Assembly (NCBI RefSeq): GCF_007859275.1
Contig: NZ_VOHC01000004.1
Span: 22,633-86,632, forward strand
Length of the DNA stretch: 64,000 nt
Reading direction: 5' to 3'
DNA from: Planomicrobium sp. CPCC 101079
Lineage (GTDB): Bacteria; Bacillota; Bacilli; Bacillales_A; Planococcaceae
A program made the translations under genes and the position numbers. Under the pieces are notes generated by a model. The model saw only the letters and a list, made by a program, of their open reading frames with translations, was not told the origin of the DNA and made no database searches. Shown here piece after piece: positions 24,572 to 33,470 of the stretch (positions are counted from its first letter, which is position 1; each line of letters begins with the position of its first letter).

Positions 24572-24604
24572 AAAAGGCAAAGCCGAGTTTCGGCTTTGCC
24601 TTTT
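24572..24604. terminator. Bidirectional terminator
   Basis: AAAAGGCAAAGCCGA (24572-24586) and TCGGCTTTGCCTTTT (24590-24604), shared by the TetR gene and the convergent amidase. Confidence 0.92.
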
Positions 24605-26057
24605 AATATGGTTTAACGCGCCCCTTGGTCGCCTGTTCAAATGCATAAGCATATTCGATCAGCTTTGGTTCGCTGAATGCATGAGCGGTAAATGTGAGGC
24701 CAAATGGCTCTTTCGTCTCCGATAAACGGTAAGGGACCGCTATAGCTGGAAAACCGGCTGCCGCATTTACGTTGCAGCCGTAGTCCTGCGGCAACACAAA
24801 AGCATCCGCGCCAGCCTCTTTTAAAGTAGCACTTATCCCCTGTTCCGCAGCTAAAAAGCGGTTGCGTTCAAGTGCTTCGATATAGTCCCGCTCATTGAGT
24901 TTACCGGTAGTCATGCTCGCTTGTTCGAGCAAATTCTGGCCATAGCGCAGCATCTCTTCGGGATGTTTGTTATTGAAAGCAATCACATCTTCCAATGACC
25001 GGATCGGATTCAGCGGATTGGATTTTCCCAAATACGCGTTGAGGTCAGCCTTGAACTCATGCAGCAGCACCGCGAACCCTAAATCTTCCTGGTCAGCGCC
25101 GAGGTCGACATCGTCGATGATCTGCGCGCCGCATGCCCGTAATTGCTCGAGTGCTTCTTCGAACAAAGTTCGCTGCTCTGTTGAAATGCTGTCTTCAAAC
25201 AAACCTCTTGGCACACCAAGTTTCACCCCCTGCAAACCGTCTTTTTTAAAGTGGATCGACCAATCATATTTCTCAAACGGTTCAGCAAAAATAGTAATGG
25301 CATCTTCCGGATCGACAGCTATCAGCGAAGCGAACACCGCAACTGCATCTTCCACTGTCCGGGCAAGCGCTCCCGGGACATCTTGTGTATGGGAAATCGG
25401 AATGATTCCTGTGCGCCCAATCAACCCTACTGTCGGTTTGATGCCGACCAAATGGTTTTGCACAGCCGGATTGATAATGGAGCCAGATGTCTCCGTACCA
25501 AGTGCAGCAGCTGCCAGATTGGATGCGACAGCAGCTGCAGAACCAGAACTGGAACCTCCCACATCAAATGCCCCGTACGGGTTTTTCGTTTGGCCGCCTC
25601 TTGAGCTGTATCCATTAGTCATTTTATCGGACATGAAATTCGCCCATTCTGTCAAATTCGTTTTCCCTAAAATAACCGCTCCCGCTTCGCGCAATTTTTC
25701 TACCACTTTAGCGTCTTTTAATGCATAATGATCTTTCAGCGCCCGGGATCCAGCACTTGTATGCATTTTATCGGCGGTGTCCATATTATCTTTCACTAGT
25801 ATCGGGATGCCGTGCAATGGCGAACGCGGCCCTTTTAATTTCCTCTCAAAATCGAGCGCTTGTGCAATTTGCACAGCATCGGGATTGATTTCCAAAATGG
25901 CCTTAGTATTTTGGTCGCGAAGAGAAATGTTTTCCTGGTACATCAAGACAAGCTCTTCTGATGTAATGCGGCCTTCAGCAAGTTCTTCCTGCATATCGGC
26001 AATTGCCATTTCATCTAATTTCGTCAGACGATATTCCTCCAATTTTTCTTGATGCAT
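24603..26057 (-). CDS. Amidase (amidase signature family)
   Basis: 484 residues. The catalytic Lys is in GIPILVKDNMDT (about residue 88), and the two Ser are in GGSSSGSAAAVA and GTETSGSI (about 169 and 193). Members hydrolyse carboxylic amides; this one is not GatA, which is separately present at 36806-38275. It is closer to the broad-substrate amidases. ATG 26057 (MHQEKLEEYRLTKLDEM) has GGAGGAAAT upstream. Substrate not predictable. Confidence 0.88.
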   Translation of the reverse strand: MHQEKLEEYRLTKLDEMAIADMQEELAEGRITSEELVLMYQENISLRDQNTKAILEINPDAVQIAQALDFERKLKGPRSPLHGIPILVKDNMDTADKMHTSAGSRALKDHYALKDAKVVEKLREAGAVILGKTNLTEWANFMSDKMTNGYSSRGGQTKNPYGAFDVGGSSSGSAAAVASNLAAAALGTETSGSIINPAVQNHLVGIKPTVGLIGRTGIIPISHTQDVPGALARTVEDAVAVFASLIAVDPEDAITIFAEPFEKYDWSIHFKKDGLQGVKLGVPRGLFEDSISTEQRTLFEEALEQLRACGAQIIDDVDLGADQEDLGFAVLLHEFKADLNAYLGKSNPLNPIRSLEDVIAFNNKHPEEMLRYGQNLLEQASMTTGKLNERDYIEALERNRFLAAEQGISATLKEAGADAFVLPQDYGCNVNAAAGFPAIAVPYRLSETKEPFGLTFTAHAFSEPKLIEYAYAFEQATKGRVKPY

Positions 26058-26103
26058 TCGATTTCCTCCGATCTTGGGATTGTGAAATTTTTATCCAATG
26101 AAA

Positions 26104-26124
26104 AGAGCCGGAATGCACCGGCTC
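26104..26124 (-). terminator. Terminator of the FbpA-like gene
   Basis: GAGCCGG and CCGGCTC flank a six-base loop, followed on the minus strand by TTTT. The stop codon lies at its edge. Confidence 0.7.
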
Positions 26125-26275
26125 AATTTTTTTCTGTATAGGTTTTCATCAATTCATATAAGGATAATTCATATAACTGTCGGCCATCAATTTTAAAGAC
26201 GTTTTGTGCGACAAGGTCTTCAATGATGCTGCTGCGTTTATCTTCAAATTTCGATTCTGGTATAAATTCTTCCAT
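26123..26275 (-). CDS. FbpA-like small protein (Fur-regulated basic protein family)
   Basis: 50 residues: MEEFIPESKFEDKRSSIIED then FKIDGRQLYELSLYELMKTY. The GRQLYELSLYELM end matches the conserved region of the FbpA family of Bacillus, small proteins that assist the FsrA iron-sparing RNA. Here the protein is less basic than FbpA itself. GGAGAG about ten bases before ATG 26275 sets the start. A Fur-like sequence lies upstream at 26403-26417. Confidence 0.6.
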   Translation of the reverse strand: MEEFIPESKFEDKRSSIIEDLVAQNVFKIDGRQLYELSLYELMKTYTEKN

Positions 26276-26402
26276 GAGGTTCTTTCTCTCCTTGTTCAAT
26301 GTTTCTATGTATCTATTACCCCCTTCTTCCTTTTCCTAAAACCTAAAAAAGGAAAATCTAACTTAAAATCAGCTACAATTTTGTGAACGTCCGATATTTA
26401 AT

Positions 26403-26417
26403 TGATGATTATGATCC
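26403..26417 (-). promoter_or_regulatory. Weak Fur-box-like sequence
   Basis: TGATGAT-T-ATGATCC matches 11 of 14 arm positions of the 7-1-7 Fur consensus. It is about 130 bp upstream of the FbpA-like start, next to a CATAAT that may be a -10. Confidence 0.3.
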
Positions 26418-26418
26418 A

Positions 26419-27183
26419 CTATAAAATTGAGTCGACTGCCAGCTTGGCTATGGTTGCGTTCGACAAAATAAAATTGTCCACTTTGATATGCGAAAAATTC
26501 AAGATGTGTTCTTCCCGTTCAATTTCGACCGTCGTATGCACTCCCGGTGAGATGCGCTCAACAGCGCAGGCAATCATTAGCGACTTGCCGTCTGCAAGCA
26601 TTTGGTCCTCGATTTTGTCATCAGAGAAAATCAGTACCGCTTTGGCATGCTGGGCATTGGCTTTTCGCAATACATCCGCATCCGTGGCCCTGCCGCGGAT
26701 AAAATGGATACGCTCATTGATTTGCTTCGCTTTTTCGATAGTATCGATAACGACAATTTGTACTTTCTCGTCTCTTTCCAAAATCTCTTTCATGGCATTT
26801 TCCGCTTTATGCGACCAGTCAATGATCACAATATGATTCTTCCCTTCAAACATCAAATCCCCTCTTTCCTTTTGCCGTCTATATAACGTCAAACTATCCA
26901 CAGCTTTGCCGATAAACGAAGCAAACAACCCAATTCCGATCACATATAAGAAAAGAACCGTAAAAATTCTCCCTCCTGTTGTCGACGGGAACAAATCTCC
27001 GTAGCCCACTGTCAGCATGGTCGTCATTGTAAACCACAAGGCGTCCATATAACCTGTAAAAGTTCCTGGTTCAATCAGCGGCAATAGCAGTGTGCTAAAA
27101 ATAATTAAAGCAACCGTACAGGCAGTTAAAATCAGCCAAGAAAGATTGGTGGCTTGAAAATACAATTTCTTTAGAATGATCAT
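26419..27183 (-). CDS. K+ channel with RCK (TrkA-N) domain, YugO-like
   Basis: 254 residues. Residues 1-100 form a two-helix pore with the selectivity filter TMLTVGYGDLFP. Residues about 115-254 are an RCK/TrkA-N domain (GKNHIVIIDWSHKAENAM, then TVEIEREEHI). It is shorter than YugO of B. subtilis, lacking part of the C-terminal RCK. It passes K+ across the membrane, gated by a cytoplasmic ligand. The ribosome site is weak (GGGGCGCGGG). Confidence 0.88.
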   Translation of the reverse strand: MIILKKLYFQATNLSWLILTACTVALIIFSTLLLPLIEPGTFTGYMDALWFTMTTMLTVGYGDLFPSTTGGRIFTVLFLYVIGIGLFASFIGKAVDSLTLYRRQKERGDLMFEGKNHIVIIDWSHKAENAMKEILERDEKVQIVVIDTIEKAKQINERIHFIRGRATDADVLRKANAQHAKAVLIFSDDKIEDQMLADGKSLMIACAVERISPGVHTTVEIEREEHILNFSHIKVDNFILSNATIAKLAVDSIL

Positions 27184-27290
27184 AGTTCCCGCGCCCCTTT
27201 TTTATAGTACATAAAAGATGGAAAGAATCTCTTTTTCTTCTAGTATACAACGCGGGCAATTTTTTGCTTTATTAATTTTTCTTTTAAAAT

Positions 27291-27333
27291 AAAAAGAACG
27301 TGAGAATCCTTGTCGATTCTCACGTTCTTTTTT
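27291..27333 (-). terminator. Terminator of the Dus gene
   Basis: AAAAAGAACGTGAGAATC (27291-27308) and GATTCTCACGTTCTTTTTT (27315-27333). Confidence 0.92.
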
Positions 27334-27426
27334 AGTTCAAAAGCTAGAGCCAAGCTACTTCCTCACAATTTCTTGAATCCGGGCGTTGCCAAACTATCGG
27401 ATGTACAGAATAACATGTGCATGCAA

Positions 27427-28404
27427 TTATATTAATTGCTCAACATTGGCTGACTCAATGTTATTGAGCAAAGCACGCACGTCATCCGTCGACTTTGTAT
27501 TCATCAATTGATTTCTCAATTCACCTGCTCCGCGGAACCCTTTGACGTATATCTTGAAAAATCGATGAAGCCCAGCGATTGACCGCGGCAATTCTTCTAT
27601 ATATTTGTCATGGAGATCGAGGTGCAATTTGAGAAGACCGAGAAGTTCTTCACTGCTATGCTCTTTTGGCTCTTTTTCAAAGGCAAACGGATTTTTAAAA
27701 ATACCGCGCCCGATCATTACTCCATCCACACCGTATTGTTCAACAAGCTTCAGCCCAGTTTCGCGGTCAGGAATGTCGCCGTTGATTGTCAGCAGCGTGT
27801 TCGGTGCTATTTGATCGCGCAATTTTTTAATTTCCGGAATCAATTCCCAATGTGCATCCACTTGGCTCATTTCTTTTCTTGTGCGTAAGTGGATGGAAAG
27901 GTTGGCAATATCCTGTTTCAATACATGCGTTAGCCAGTCTTGCCACTCATCCAGCTCTGTATAGCCAAGCCGCGTTTTCACACTTACCGGCAAACCTCCT
28001 GCTTTTGCTGCTTGAATGATTTCTGCAGCAGCCTCCGGACGGAGTATAAGGCCGCTTCCTTTGCCTCTGGATGCAACATTCGGCACCGGACAGCCCATAT
28101 TAATATCTATGCCTTTGAATCCCATCTCTGCCATGCCGATGCTCATTTGACGGAAAAATTCAGGCTTGTCTCCCCAGATATGTGCAACCATCGGCTGTTC
28201 ATCTTCAGTGAACAGCAAACGGCCGCGCACGCTTTTCATTCCTTCCGGGTGGCAATAGCTCTCTGTGTTTGTAAACTCAGTGAAGAACACATCCGGCCGG
28301 CCTGCTTCACTTACTACATGGCGAAAAACCACATCCGTTACATCTTCCATTGGCGCAAGCACAAAAAATGGCTTCGGCAAGTCTTGCCAAAAGTTTTCTT
28401 TCAT
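27427..28404 (-). CDS. tRNA-dihydrouridine synthase, YfjN-like
   Basis: 325 residues, an FMN-dependent TIM barrel that reduces uridines in t[18 protein letters not shown] at the start, [20 protein letters not shown] (about 103-121, with the catalytic Cys), and GDIPDRETG and [13 protein letters not shown] late in the barrel are family motifs. ATG 28404 has GGGAGG about 14 bases upstream. It belongs to the YfjN branch by gross similarity; position in tRNA not assigned. Confidence 0.9.
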   Translation of the reverse strand: MKENFWQDLPKPFFVLAPMEDVTDVVFRHVVSEAGRPDVFFTEFTNTESYCHPEGMKSVRGRLLFTEDEQPMVAHIWGDKPEFFRQMSIGMAEMGFKGIDINMGCPVPNVASRGKGSGLILRPEAAAEIIQAAKAGGLPVSVKTRLGYTELDEWQDWLTHVLKQDIANLSIHLRTRKEMSQVDAHWELIPEIKKLRDQIAPNTLLTINGDIPDRETGLKLVEQYGVDGVMIGRGIFKNPFAFEKEPKEHSSEELLGLLKLHLDLHDKYIEELPRSIAGLHRFFKIYVKGFRGAGELRNQLMNTKSTDDVRALLNNIESANVEQLI

Positions 28405-28443
28405 TAAATTTCATATCCTCCCGTTCCAAAGCAAAAGCAGATG

Positions 28444-28474
28444 ATTTAGAAGAGGCATGTTCGCACTTCTAAAT
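28444..28474 (-). terminator. AT-rich hairpin after rlmCD
   Basis: ATTTAGAAG (28444-28452) and CTTCTAAAT (28466-28474) form a 9-bp stem. It has no clear U-run, so terminator activity is uncertain. Confidence 0.3.
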
Positions 28475-28551
28475 TTTCCGCTTTACTTCTTCAGCAAATA
28501 TTAATTAGACATCTATAAAAAACAACCTAATAAAACATGTTTAGATTATAG

Positions 28552-29916
28552 TTATTCAGCTAGTTCCAGCCAAGCCACCGCTTCGCAATGCGTGGATTGA
28601 GGGAACATATCGACGGGCTGGACTTCTTGCGTTCGGTAGCCGCCATCTTCTAAGATGCGCAAGTCACGCGCCAAAGTTGCGGGATTGCAGGATACATAGA
28701 CAACGCGTTTCGGACGCTGTTTTAAAATGGTTTGCAGCAGCTGTTCGTCGCAGCCTTTACGAGGCGGATCAACCATCAGAACGTCTGCAGTCTTGCCTTC
28801 TGTATACCAGCGCGGAATCACTTGTTCCGCCGGTCCTGCTTCAAATAAGGTATTCGTAAAGCCATTCAATTCTGCGTTGCGCTTTGCATCTTCAATCGCC
28901 TGCGGCACAATTTCGACACCCATCACGAATTTTGCTTTTTGCGCAAGGAACAACGAAATCGTTCCGATGCCGCAATATGCATCAATCACCGTTTCATCGC
29001 CAGTCAGCTGGGCGTATTCGAGCGCTTGGCCGTACAAAATATCTGTCTGTTCAGGATTGACTTGGTAGAATGACCGAGCAGAAATTTCAAAGCGGACATC
29101 GCCGATACGGTCTTCGATTACATCGTTGCCCCAAAGGGTTATGGTTTCATTGCCAAAAATGACATTGGTTTTTTCGCCGTTAACGTTTTGGACAATCGAT
29201 ACCACTTCCGGCACAAGCGTCCGGATCAGTTCAATCGCTTTTTCCGCTTGCGGGAATTTCTTTTTCTTCGTGACAAGGACAACCATGATCTCGCCTGTCG
29301 CACGCCCTTTGCGGACCACGACGTGGCGCAGCATGCCGCGGTGCGTTTGCTCATCATAAGGTTCAATGCCCATTTCCGGCATTCTTTTTTTCAGGGCAGC
29401 CATGATGGCATCCGCTTCCGGTGTCTGGATGATGCAGATGTCGGTATCGGCAATATCATGCGAACGGTTCTGATAAAAACCGGCAACTACGCGTCCATTA
29501 TCAGAGCCAAACGGAATTTGGGATTTATTGCGGTAGCGCCACGGGTTTTCCATGCCTTTGACCGGATGGACCGGCACGTCCGGCAACTTTCCGATGCGCG
29601 TAATGGCGTCGCGCACTAACTTGCGTTTGAATGTCATCTGCCCTTCATAAGACAGATGCTGGATCTGGCAGCCGCCGCATGTGTCAAAGACCGGGCAAGG
29701 AGCCGTCACTCGGAAAGGTGACGCTTGTTTGATTTCGAGCATTTTGGCAAAGCCATAGGATTTCAAGGTCTTTAGGACATGGACTTCCACATCTTCCCCC
29801 GGCAGCGCGCCGTGGATAAAAAGCGGGTAGCCCTCTACTTTAGCAACACCTGCACCGTCATGCGTCAAATCTTCCACATGAACAAGCAAGCGATCATTTT
29901 TTTGTACTGGTTTCAA
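28552..29916 (-). CDS. rlmCD: 23S rRNA (uracil-C5)-methyltransferase RlmCD
   Basis: 454 residues. An N-terminal TRAM RNA-binding domain (DLTHDGAGVAKVEGYPLFI) is followed by FeS-type cysteines CPVFDTCGGCQIQHLSYEGQ and the methyltransferase core: DAYCGIGTISLFLAQ (motif I), DPPRKGCDEQLLQ (motif IV), and the catalytic YVSCNPATLARDL. B. subtilis uses one such enzyme (YefA) for two uracils. TTG 29916 is preferred: TGGAGTGA ends six bases before it, and the longer GTG start overlaps that site. Confidence 0.93.
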   Translation of the reverse strand: MKPVQKNDRLLVHVEDLTHDGAGVAKVEGYPLFIHGALPGEDVEVHVLKTLKSYGFAKMLEIKQASPFRVTAPCPVFDTCGGCQIQHLSYEGQMTFKRKLVRDAITRIGKLPDVPVHPVKGMENPWRYRNKSQIPFGSDNGRVVAGFYQNRSHDIADTDICIIQTPEADAIMAALKKRMPEMGIEPYDEQTHRGMLRHVVVRKGRATGEIMVVLVTKKKKFPQAEKAIELIRTLVPEVVSIVQNVNGEKTNVIFGNETITLWGNDVIEDRIGDVRFEISARSFYQVNPEQTDILYGQALEYAQLTGDETVIDAYCGIGTISLFLAQKAKFVMGVEIVPQAIEDAKRNAELNGFTNTLFEAGPAEQVIPRWYTEGKTADVLMVDPPRKGCDEQLLQTILKQRPKRVVYVSCNPATLARDLRILEDGGYRTQEVQPVDMFPQSTHCEAVAWLELAE

Positions 29917-29951
29917 AGTGTTCACTCCATTTCAACTTTTCGTATTATAAC

Positions 29952-30347
29952 ACATGAAAGGCGATGGCGCCTGTGTCAGCTCCGACAAGCACTGGAAGAC
30001 TGGTAGCTGTGGCGCATTTTGCCACTGCTTCCAGTCTGAAGTGACCTCGAGGAGCTAGGCGCCAAAGCTGGACAAAAGAAAAGCGGAAGTGGCCGTTTAG
30101 GCTCGACAGGCATAAGACGGGCTGCGAGGAGGCTGTTGCCGCCGCAGCAGAACGGCTTATGCCCCGAGAGCCTGGCCACTGCAGCCTTGACACGAAGAAA
30201 GGCGGAGGCGCCTGTGTCAGCTCCGACAAGCGCTGGAGGTTTTGTGGCTATGGCTGCTATAGCCACAAAATCGAAGTGACCTTGAGGAGCTAGGCGCCAA
30301 AGCTGGACAAAAGAAAAGCGGAAGTGGCCGTTTAGGCTCGACAGCCA
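29952..30347 (+). repeat. Array of four alternating modular hairpin repeats
   Basis: Units: 29952-30075 (type A), 30076-30195 (type B), 30196-30312 (type A) and 30313-30347 (type B, truncated). Type A carries GGCGCCTGTGTCAGCTCCG and GAGGAGCTAGGCGCC arms with a private inner hairpin (for example TTTTGTGGCTAT and ATAGCCACAAAA). Type B carries AAGTGGCCGTTTAGGCTCG and CGAGAGCCTGGCCACTGC with GGCATAAG...CTTATGCC inside. Each unit starts AGAAAAGCGG or a variant and the A-B order repeats at about 237 bp. It lies upstream of rlmCD and downstream of cydS. Confidence 0.75.
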
Positions 30348-30379
30348 GGAAACTGCTAGATATTTTTCCCTTGGCTGGT

Positions 30380-30484
30380 GAGTTGCGACTTTTGAGTGCC
30401 GAGTTACAACCTTATGGCCTTGAGTTACAACTTTTTTCGTCTGAGTTCCAACTTTCTCCCTCTAAGCTGCAACTTCTCTAGAAA
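30380..30484 (+). repeat. Five copies of a 21-bp degenerate tandem repeat
   Basis: Copies start at 30380, 30401, 30422, 30443 and 30464. The core is GAGTTRCAACTTTTT; the next six bases vary (for example GAGTGCC, GGCCTT, TCGTCT). No ORF uses them. Confidence 0.8.
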
Positions 30485-30487
30485 CAG

Positions 30488-30534
30488 AAAAAAGGCTGCC
30501 CCAAAATCATTTTCATGACCTTTCGGGACAGCCT
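30488..30534 (-). terminator. Terminator of the cyd operon
   Basis: On the minus strand AGGCTGTCCC pairs with GGGGCAGCCT, followed by T6. Confidence 0.85.
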
Positions 30535-30540
30535 CGCTGA

Positions 30541-30654
30541 TTATTTTTCATCTTTTGTTGCTGGCCCATCTTTCAACGAAAACCAGAATCCAAAAGCGAT
30601 AGATGTGAATAACACTAAAAATGGTGCATAAAAGATCAAGAAATCTTGCAGCAT
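30541..30654 (-). CDS. cydS: CydS, small subunit of cytochrome bd oxidase
   Basis: 37 residues: MLQDFLIFYAPFLVLFTSIA then FGFWFSLKDGPATKDEK. One membrane helix. The FLIFYAP start and the WFSLKD end resemble the CydS peptide found in the Geobacillus bd-oxidase structure. It follows cydB by 26 bp and has GGAGGAG upstream of the ATG. CydS stabilises the CydA heme region. Too small for most gene finders. Confidence 0.85.
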   Translation of the reverse strand: MLQDFLIFYAPFLVLFTSIAFGFWFSLKDGPATKDEK

Positions 30655-30680
30655 AACGGTCTCCTCCTTTAGCGCCAAAA

Positions 30681-31709
30681 TCAGGCGTGATAATCCGATT
30701 TCCCTTTTACGTAATCTTTATCGAACAAGAACAAGCGGAAGAGTAGGTAAAGCGATGGAAGCAATAAACCCAAGCCTGCAACAAACGCGATGATCAATGA
30801 AATCGCCATCGATTCATTCGTGAAACTATCATAAATCGTCAAGTGCGGATAAAGAAGATACGGATAATGGGAGACCCCATAAGCGAAGAAGGCTGTGAAA
30901 AATTGCCCGACCAATAGGATAAAAGCCAATCCATATTTTCTTCGCTTCCAAATCAAGAACACGGTACCAAGGAACAATAAGGACGATATTCCGAACAGCC
31001 ACCATAGATCCATGATGCGTGCAAAATGCTCGGCGTTATGTGTCCGCAATTCAATGATGATGCCCGTCGCCGTAATGATGGCGGGAGCCGCCCAGCCGAG
31101 TGCATATTTCCTAAGCAAGTCGGTCGCTTTTTCATCTCCTGCTTTATTGGCGTACCAAGTCAGGAAGACAGCGGAAATATATAATACCGCAGTCAAACTC
31201 AGCACGACGATGCTCCAAGTCAGCGGGCTTGTAAACAAAGCCCAGTAATCCAATTGCGGCGAGTCGTTGACCATATTGATAAAGCCGCCTTCAGACATGG
31301 CAAGCACCGGCGAAAGAGACGCCGGCAAAAGCAAGCCCGATAATCCATACATATAAATATAGCCCCGGTGGTTGATTTTGGCACCGTATGTCGCAAATGC
31401 GTAATAAGAACCGCGAATTGACAACAAAATCAATGCAAGGCTCGCCGGAACCAGAAGCGTTGTTCCGTAATAATAAGCCGTCAGCGGGAAAAAGCCGATC
31501 ATGCCGACAAAGAAGAACACGAAGAAAACGTTTGTGACTTCCCATACAGGCGATAAGTAACGCTGAATGATATTGGTTAAAATATGCTGTTTATTGGTGA
31601 ACGCGCTATAAGCGTTAAAGAAGCCGGCGCCAAAATCGATTGACCCTACAATGACGTAAAAGAACAAGAACAACCAAAGGACCGCTATCCCTAGAATTTC
31701 AAGTGTCAT
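30681..31709 (-). CDS. cydB: Cytochrome bd oxidase subunit II (CydB)
   Basis: 342 residues, about eight or nine membrane helices, starting MTLEILGIAVLWLFLFFYVI then VGSIDFGAGFFNAY, the conserved CydB N-terminus with the Asp/Gly motif. With CydA it forms the quinol oxidase that reduces O2 to water without pumping protons. Its ATG overlaps the cydA stop (ATGA), so translation is coupled. Confidence 0.95.
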   Translation of the reverse strand: MTLEILGIAVLWLFLFFYVIVGSIDFGAGFFNAYSAFTNKQHILTNIIQRYLSPVWEVTNVFFVFFFVGMIGFFPLTAYYYGTTLLVPASLALILLSIRGSYYAFATYGAKINHRGYIYMYGLSGLLLPASLSPVLAMSEGGFINMVNDSPQLDYWALFTSPLTWSIVVLSLTAVLYISAVFLTWYANKAGDEKATDLLRKYALGWAAPAIITATGIIIELRTHNAEHFARIMDLWWLFGISSLLFLGTVFLIWKRRKYGLAFILLVGQFFTAFFAYGVSHYPYLLYPHLTIYDSFTNESMAISLIIAFVAGLGLLLPSLYLLFRLFLFDKDYVKGKSDYHA

Positions 31710-33058
31710 CCTTGCTCACCGCCTTTTTGTACTTGTCGCTGAGCCAGCTCCTGTTCGACCGGATTGCGGCGATACATGCGTGTCAAGACGACAATCGTCC
31801 CGATTCCCAAAATGATGTACAGTCCGCCAAACAAAATGATCATCAAGTCAACATTGCCGCTCGTTGTAGCCGCTTCTTGCGTTGTCATGAAGTTGCGCAG
31901 AATCCATGGCTGCCGCCCGACTTCAGTGAACCACCAACCGGCTTCTATTGCCACTAAAGCTAATGGGCCGCCCAGCAACAACAGGAATCTGAACCATTTC
32001 GCTTGGATAAAGGACCAGCCGCGCCATGCAGCCACTACATAAACAAAAGATAAGGCTGCCAAACTCATGCCGATCGTGACCATTGTGTCAAAGAGATAAT
32101 GGATCCAAAGAGGCGGAATTGGAACATCGTTTTCTGCCAATTCGTTGATGCCGATCACTTCTTCGCTCGGAACGCCGTGCGCCAAAATGCTCAACGCATA
32201 CGGAACTCTAATGGCGTACTTGACTTCTTCCCCGTTAAGAACCCCGAACATTACTAATCCGGCATTGGCTTCCGTCTCAAAATGCCATTCTGCCGCAGCC
32301 AGTTTCTCTGGCTGGTATTCAGCCAAGTATTTACCGGAGAAATCGCCGATCAACGCAGTGGCGATTGAAAATACTAAGCCCAATTTCATCATCAAATATA
32401 ACGCCTTTTTATGGTAGACATGCTTTGATCCACTGAGAATCCGCAAAGCGGCAATGGAAGCTAGCAAGAATGCACAAGTCATGAAAGCTGTAGCCACAAC
32501 GTGCGCGACTTTTGTCGGCATCGCAGGGTTAAATATTGCAAGCAGCGGCTGTACATTAATAAGCTGCCCATTCAACATTTCAAATCCCTGTGGAGCGTTC
32601 ATAAACGCGTTGACAATCGTGATGAAGACCGAAGATGCAGCTGCTCCCAGTGCAACTGGAATCAACAGCAGCAAATGCTTGCGCTGATCTTCAAACCGAT
32701 CCCATGTGTACAAGTAAATGCCAAGAAAAATTGCTTCAAAGAAAAACGCAAAAGTTTCCATGAATAACGGCAAGGCGATTACATTGCCCGCCACTTGCAT
32801 GAAGTTTGGCCAAAGCAGTGATAATTGCAATCCGATAATCGTCCCGGTCACAACCCCTACAGCCACTGTAATGACAAATCCGCGCGCCCAGCGACGTGCC
32901 ATTAAAATATAATGATCATCTTTTTTCTTGATTCCCACCCACTGGGCAATCATGATCATGAGCGGAACCCCTACGCCGATTGTTGCATAAAGTATATGGA
33001 ACGACAGCGTCATCAGAGTCAAGATGCGACTCAAGAAAGCTGTTTCTTCGAATCCCAT
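31706..33058 (-). CDS. cydA: Cytochrome bd oxidase subunit I (CydA)
   Basis: 450 residues. The first helix ILTLMTLSFHILYATIGVG contains the high-spin heme ligand His. The Q-loop is the short Gram-positive type, and GWWFTEVGRQPWILRN late in the protein is the conserved CydA motif before the last helices. ATG 33058 (MGFEETAFLSRIL) has AAAGGGG eight bases upstream. I found no clear Rex or ResD box in the upstream 400 bp. Confidence 0.95.
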   Translation of the reverse strand: MGFEETAFLSRILTLMTLSFHILYATIGVGVPLMIMIAQWVGIKKKDDHYILMARRWARGFVITVAVGVVTGTIIGLQLSLLWPNFMQVAGNVIALPLFMETFAFFFEAIFLGIYLYTWDRFEDQRKHLLLLIPVALGAAASSVFITIVNAFMNAPQGFEMLNGQLINVQPLLAIFNPAMPTKVAHVVATAFMTCAFLLASIAALRILSGSKHVYHKKALYLMMKLGLVFSIATALIGDFSGKYLAEYQPEKLAAAEWHFETEANAGLVMFGVLNGEEVKYAIRVPYALSILAHGVPSEEVIGINELAENDVPIPPLWIHYLFDTMVTIGMSLAALSFVYVVAAWRGWSFIQAKWFRFLLLLGGPLALVAIEAGWWFTEVGRQPWILRNFMTTQEAATTSGNVDLMIILFGGLYIILGIGTIVVLTRMYRRNPVEQELAQRQVQKGGEQG

Positions 33059-33426
33059 TTGTTTGTCCCCTTTCAAAAACTTTTATCAAGCTCATCCTTT
33101 TACTACCCTTATTGTACCTCATTCATAGTTACTGAAACTTCTGCTATGCTCCATAAAGCTTATATTTTCCCGTCATCTTTGAATAACATGTGACATCCCA
33201 CCCGAACACTTACATGAAAAGAAGCTCATTTTATGGACAAATACAGAACTTGGTGCAAGGGTCAAAACCGGTTGCCAACTAGGCTTAAATTGTATTTCCG
33301 CTATCTTTTCGGCAGCTATTGCACTGGAAAAGTTCTCTGCAATTTGTGTATTGCTTGATTTTTTTCTTCTATAATATGCTTGTTATGAATAGCGACATTC
33401 ATTAAAAGAATTAAAGAAGGCATAAG
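33059..33426. other. Intergenic region upstream of cydA
   Basis: Divergent sequence with no credible ORF. On the minus strand it should contain the cydA promoter; no good Rex palindrome is visible. On the plus strand TATAAT at about 33370 is followed by the hairpin at 33427, which could define a short RNA of about 85 bases. Confidence 0.4.
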
Positions 33427-33459
33427 AAAAGACCAAATCCGGTATTGATTTGGTCTTTT
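33427..33459. terminator. Terminator of dgkB
   Basis: AAAAGACCAAATC (33427-33439) and GATTTGGTCTTTT (33447-33459). T-runs exist on both strands. Confidence 0.85.
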
Positions 33460-33470
33460 AACGTTAACTA

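Noticed and set aside
24603..26057. Second GatA
   Set aside because: A true gatCAB is present at 35379-38584; this amidase lacks gatB and gatC neighbours and differs around the active-site loops.
29945..30266. Two overlapping ORFs in the hairpin array
   Set aside because: They are by-products of repeat composition; the frames change between units.
30380..30484. CRISPR array
   Set aside because: The period is 21 bp with degenerate cores and no true spacers; no cas genes nearby.
33059..33300. Rex operator before cydA
   Set aside because: Only partial TGTGA-type matches are found, with no inverted partner at the right spacing.
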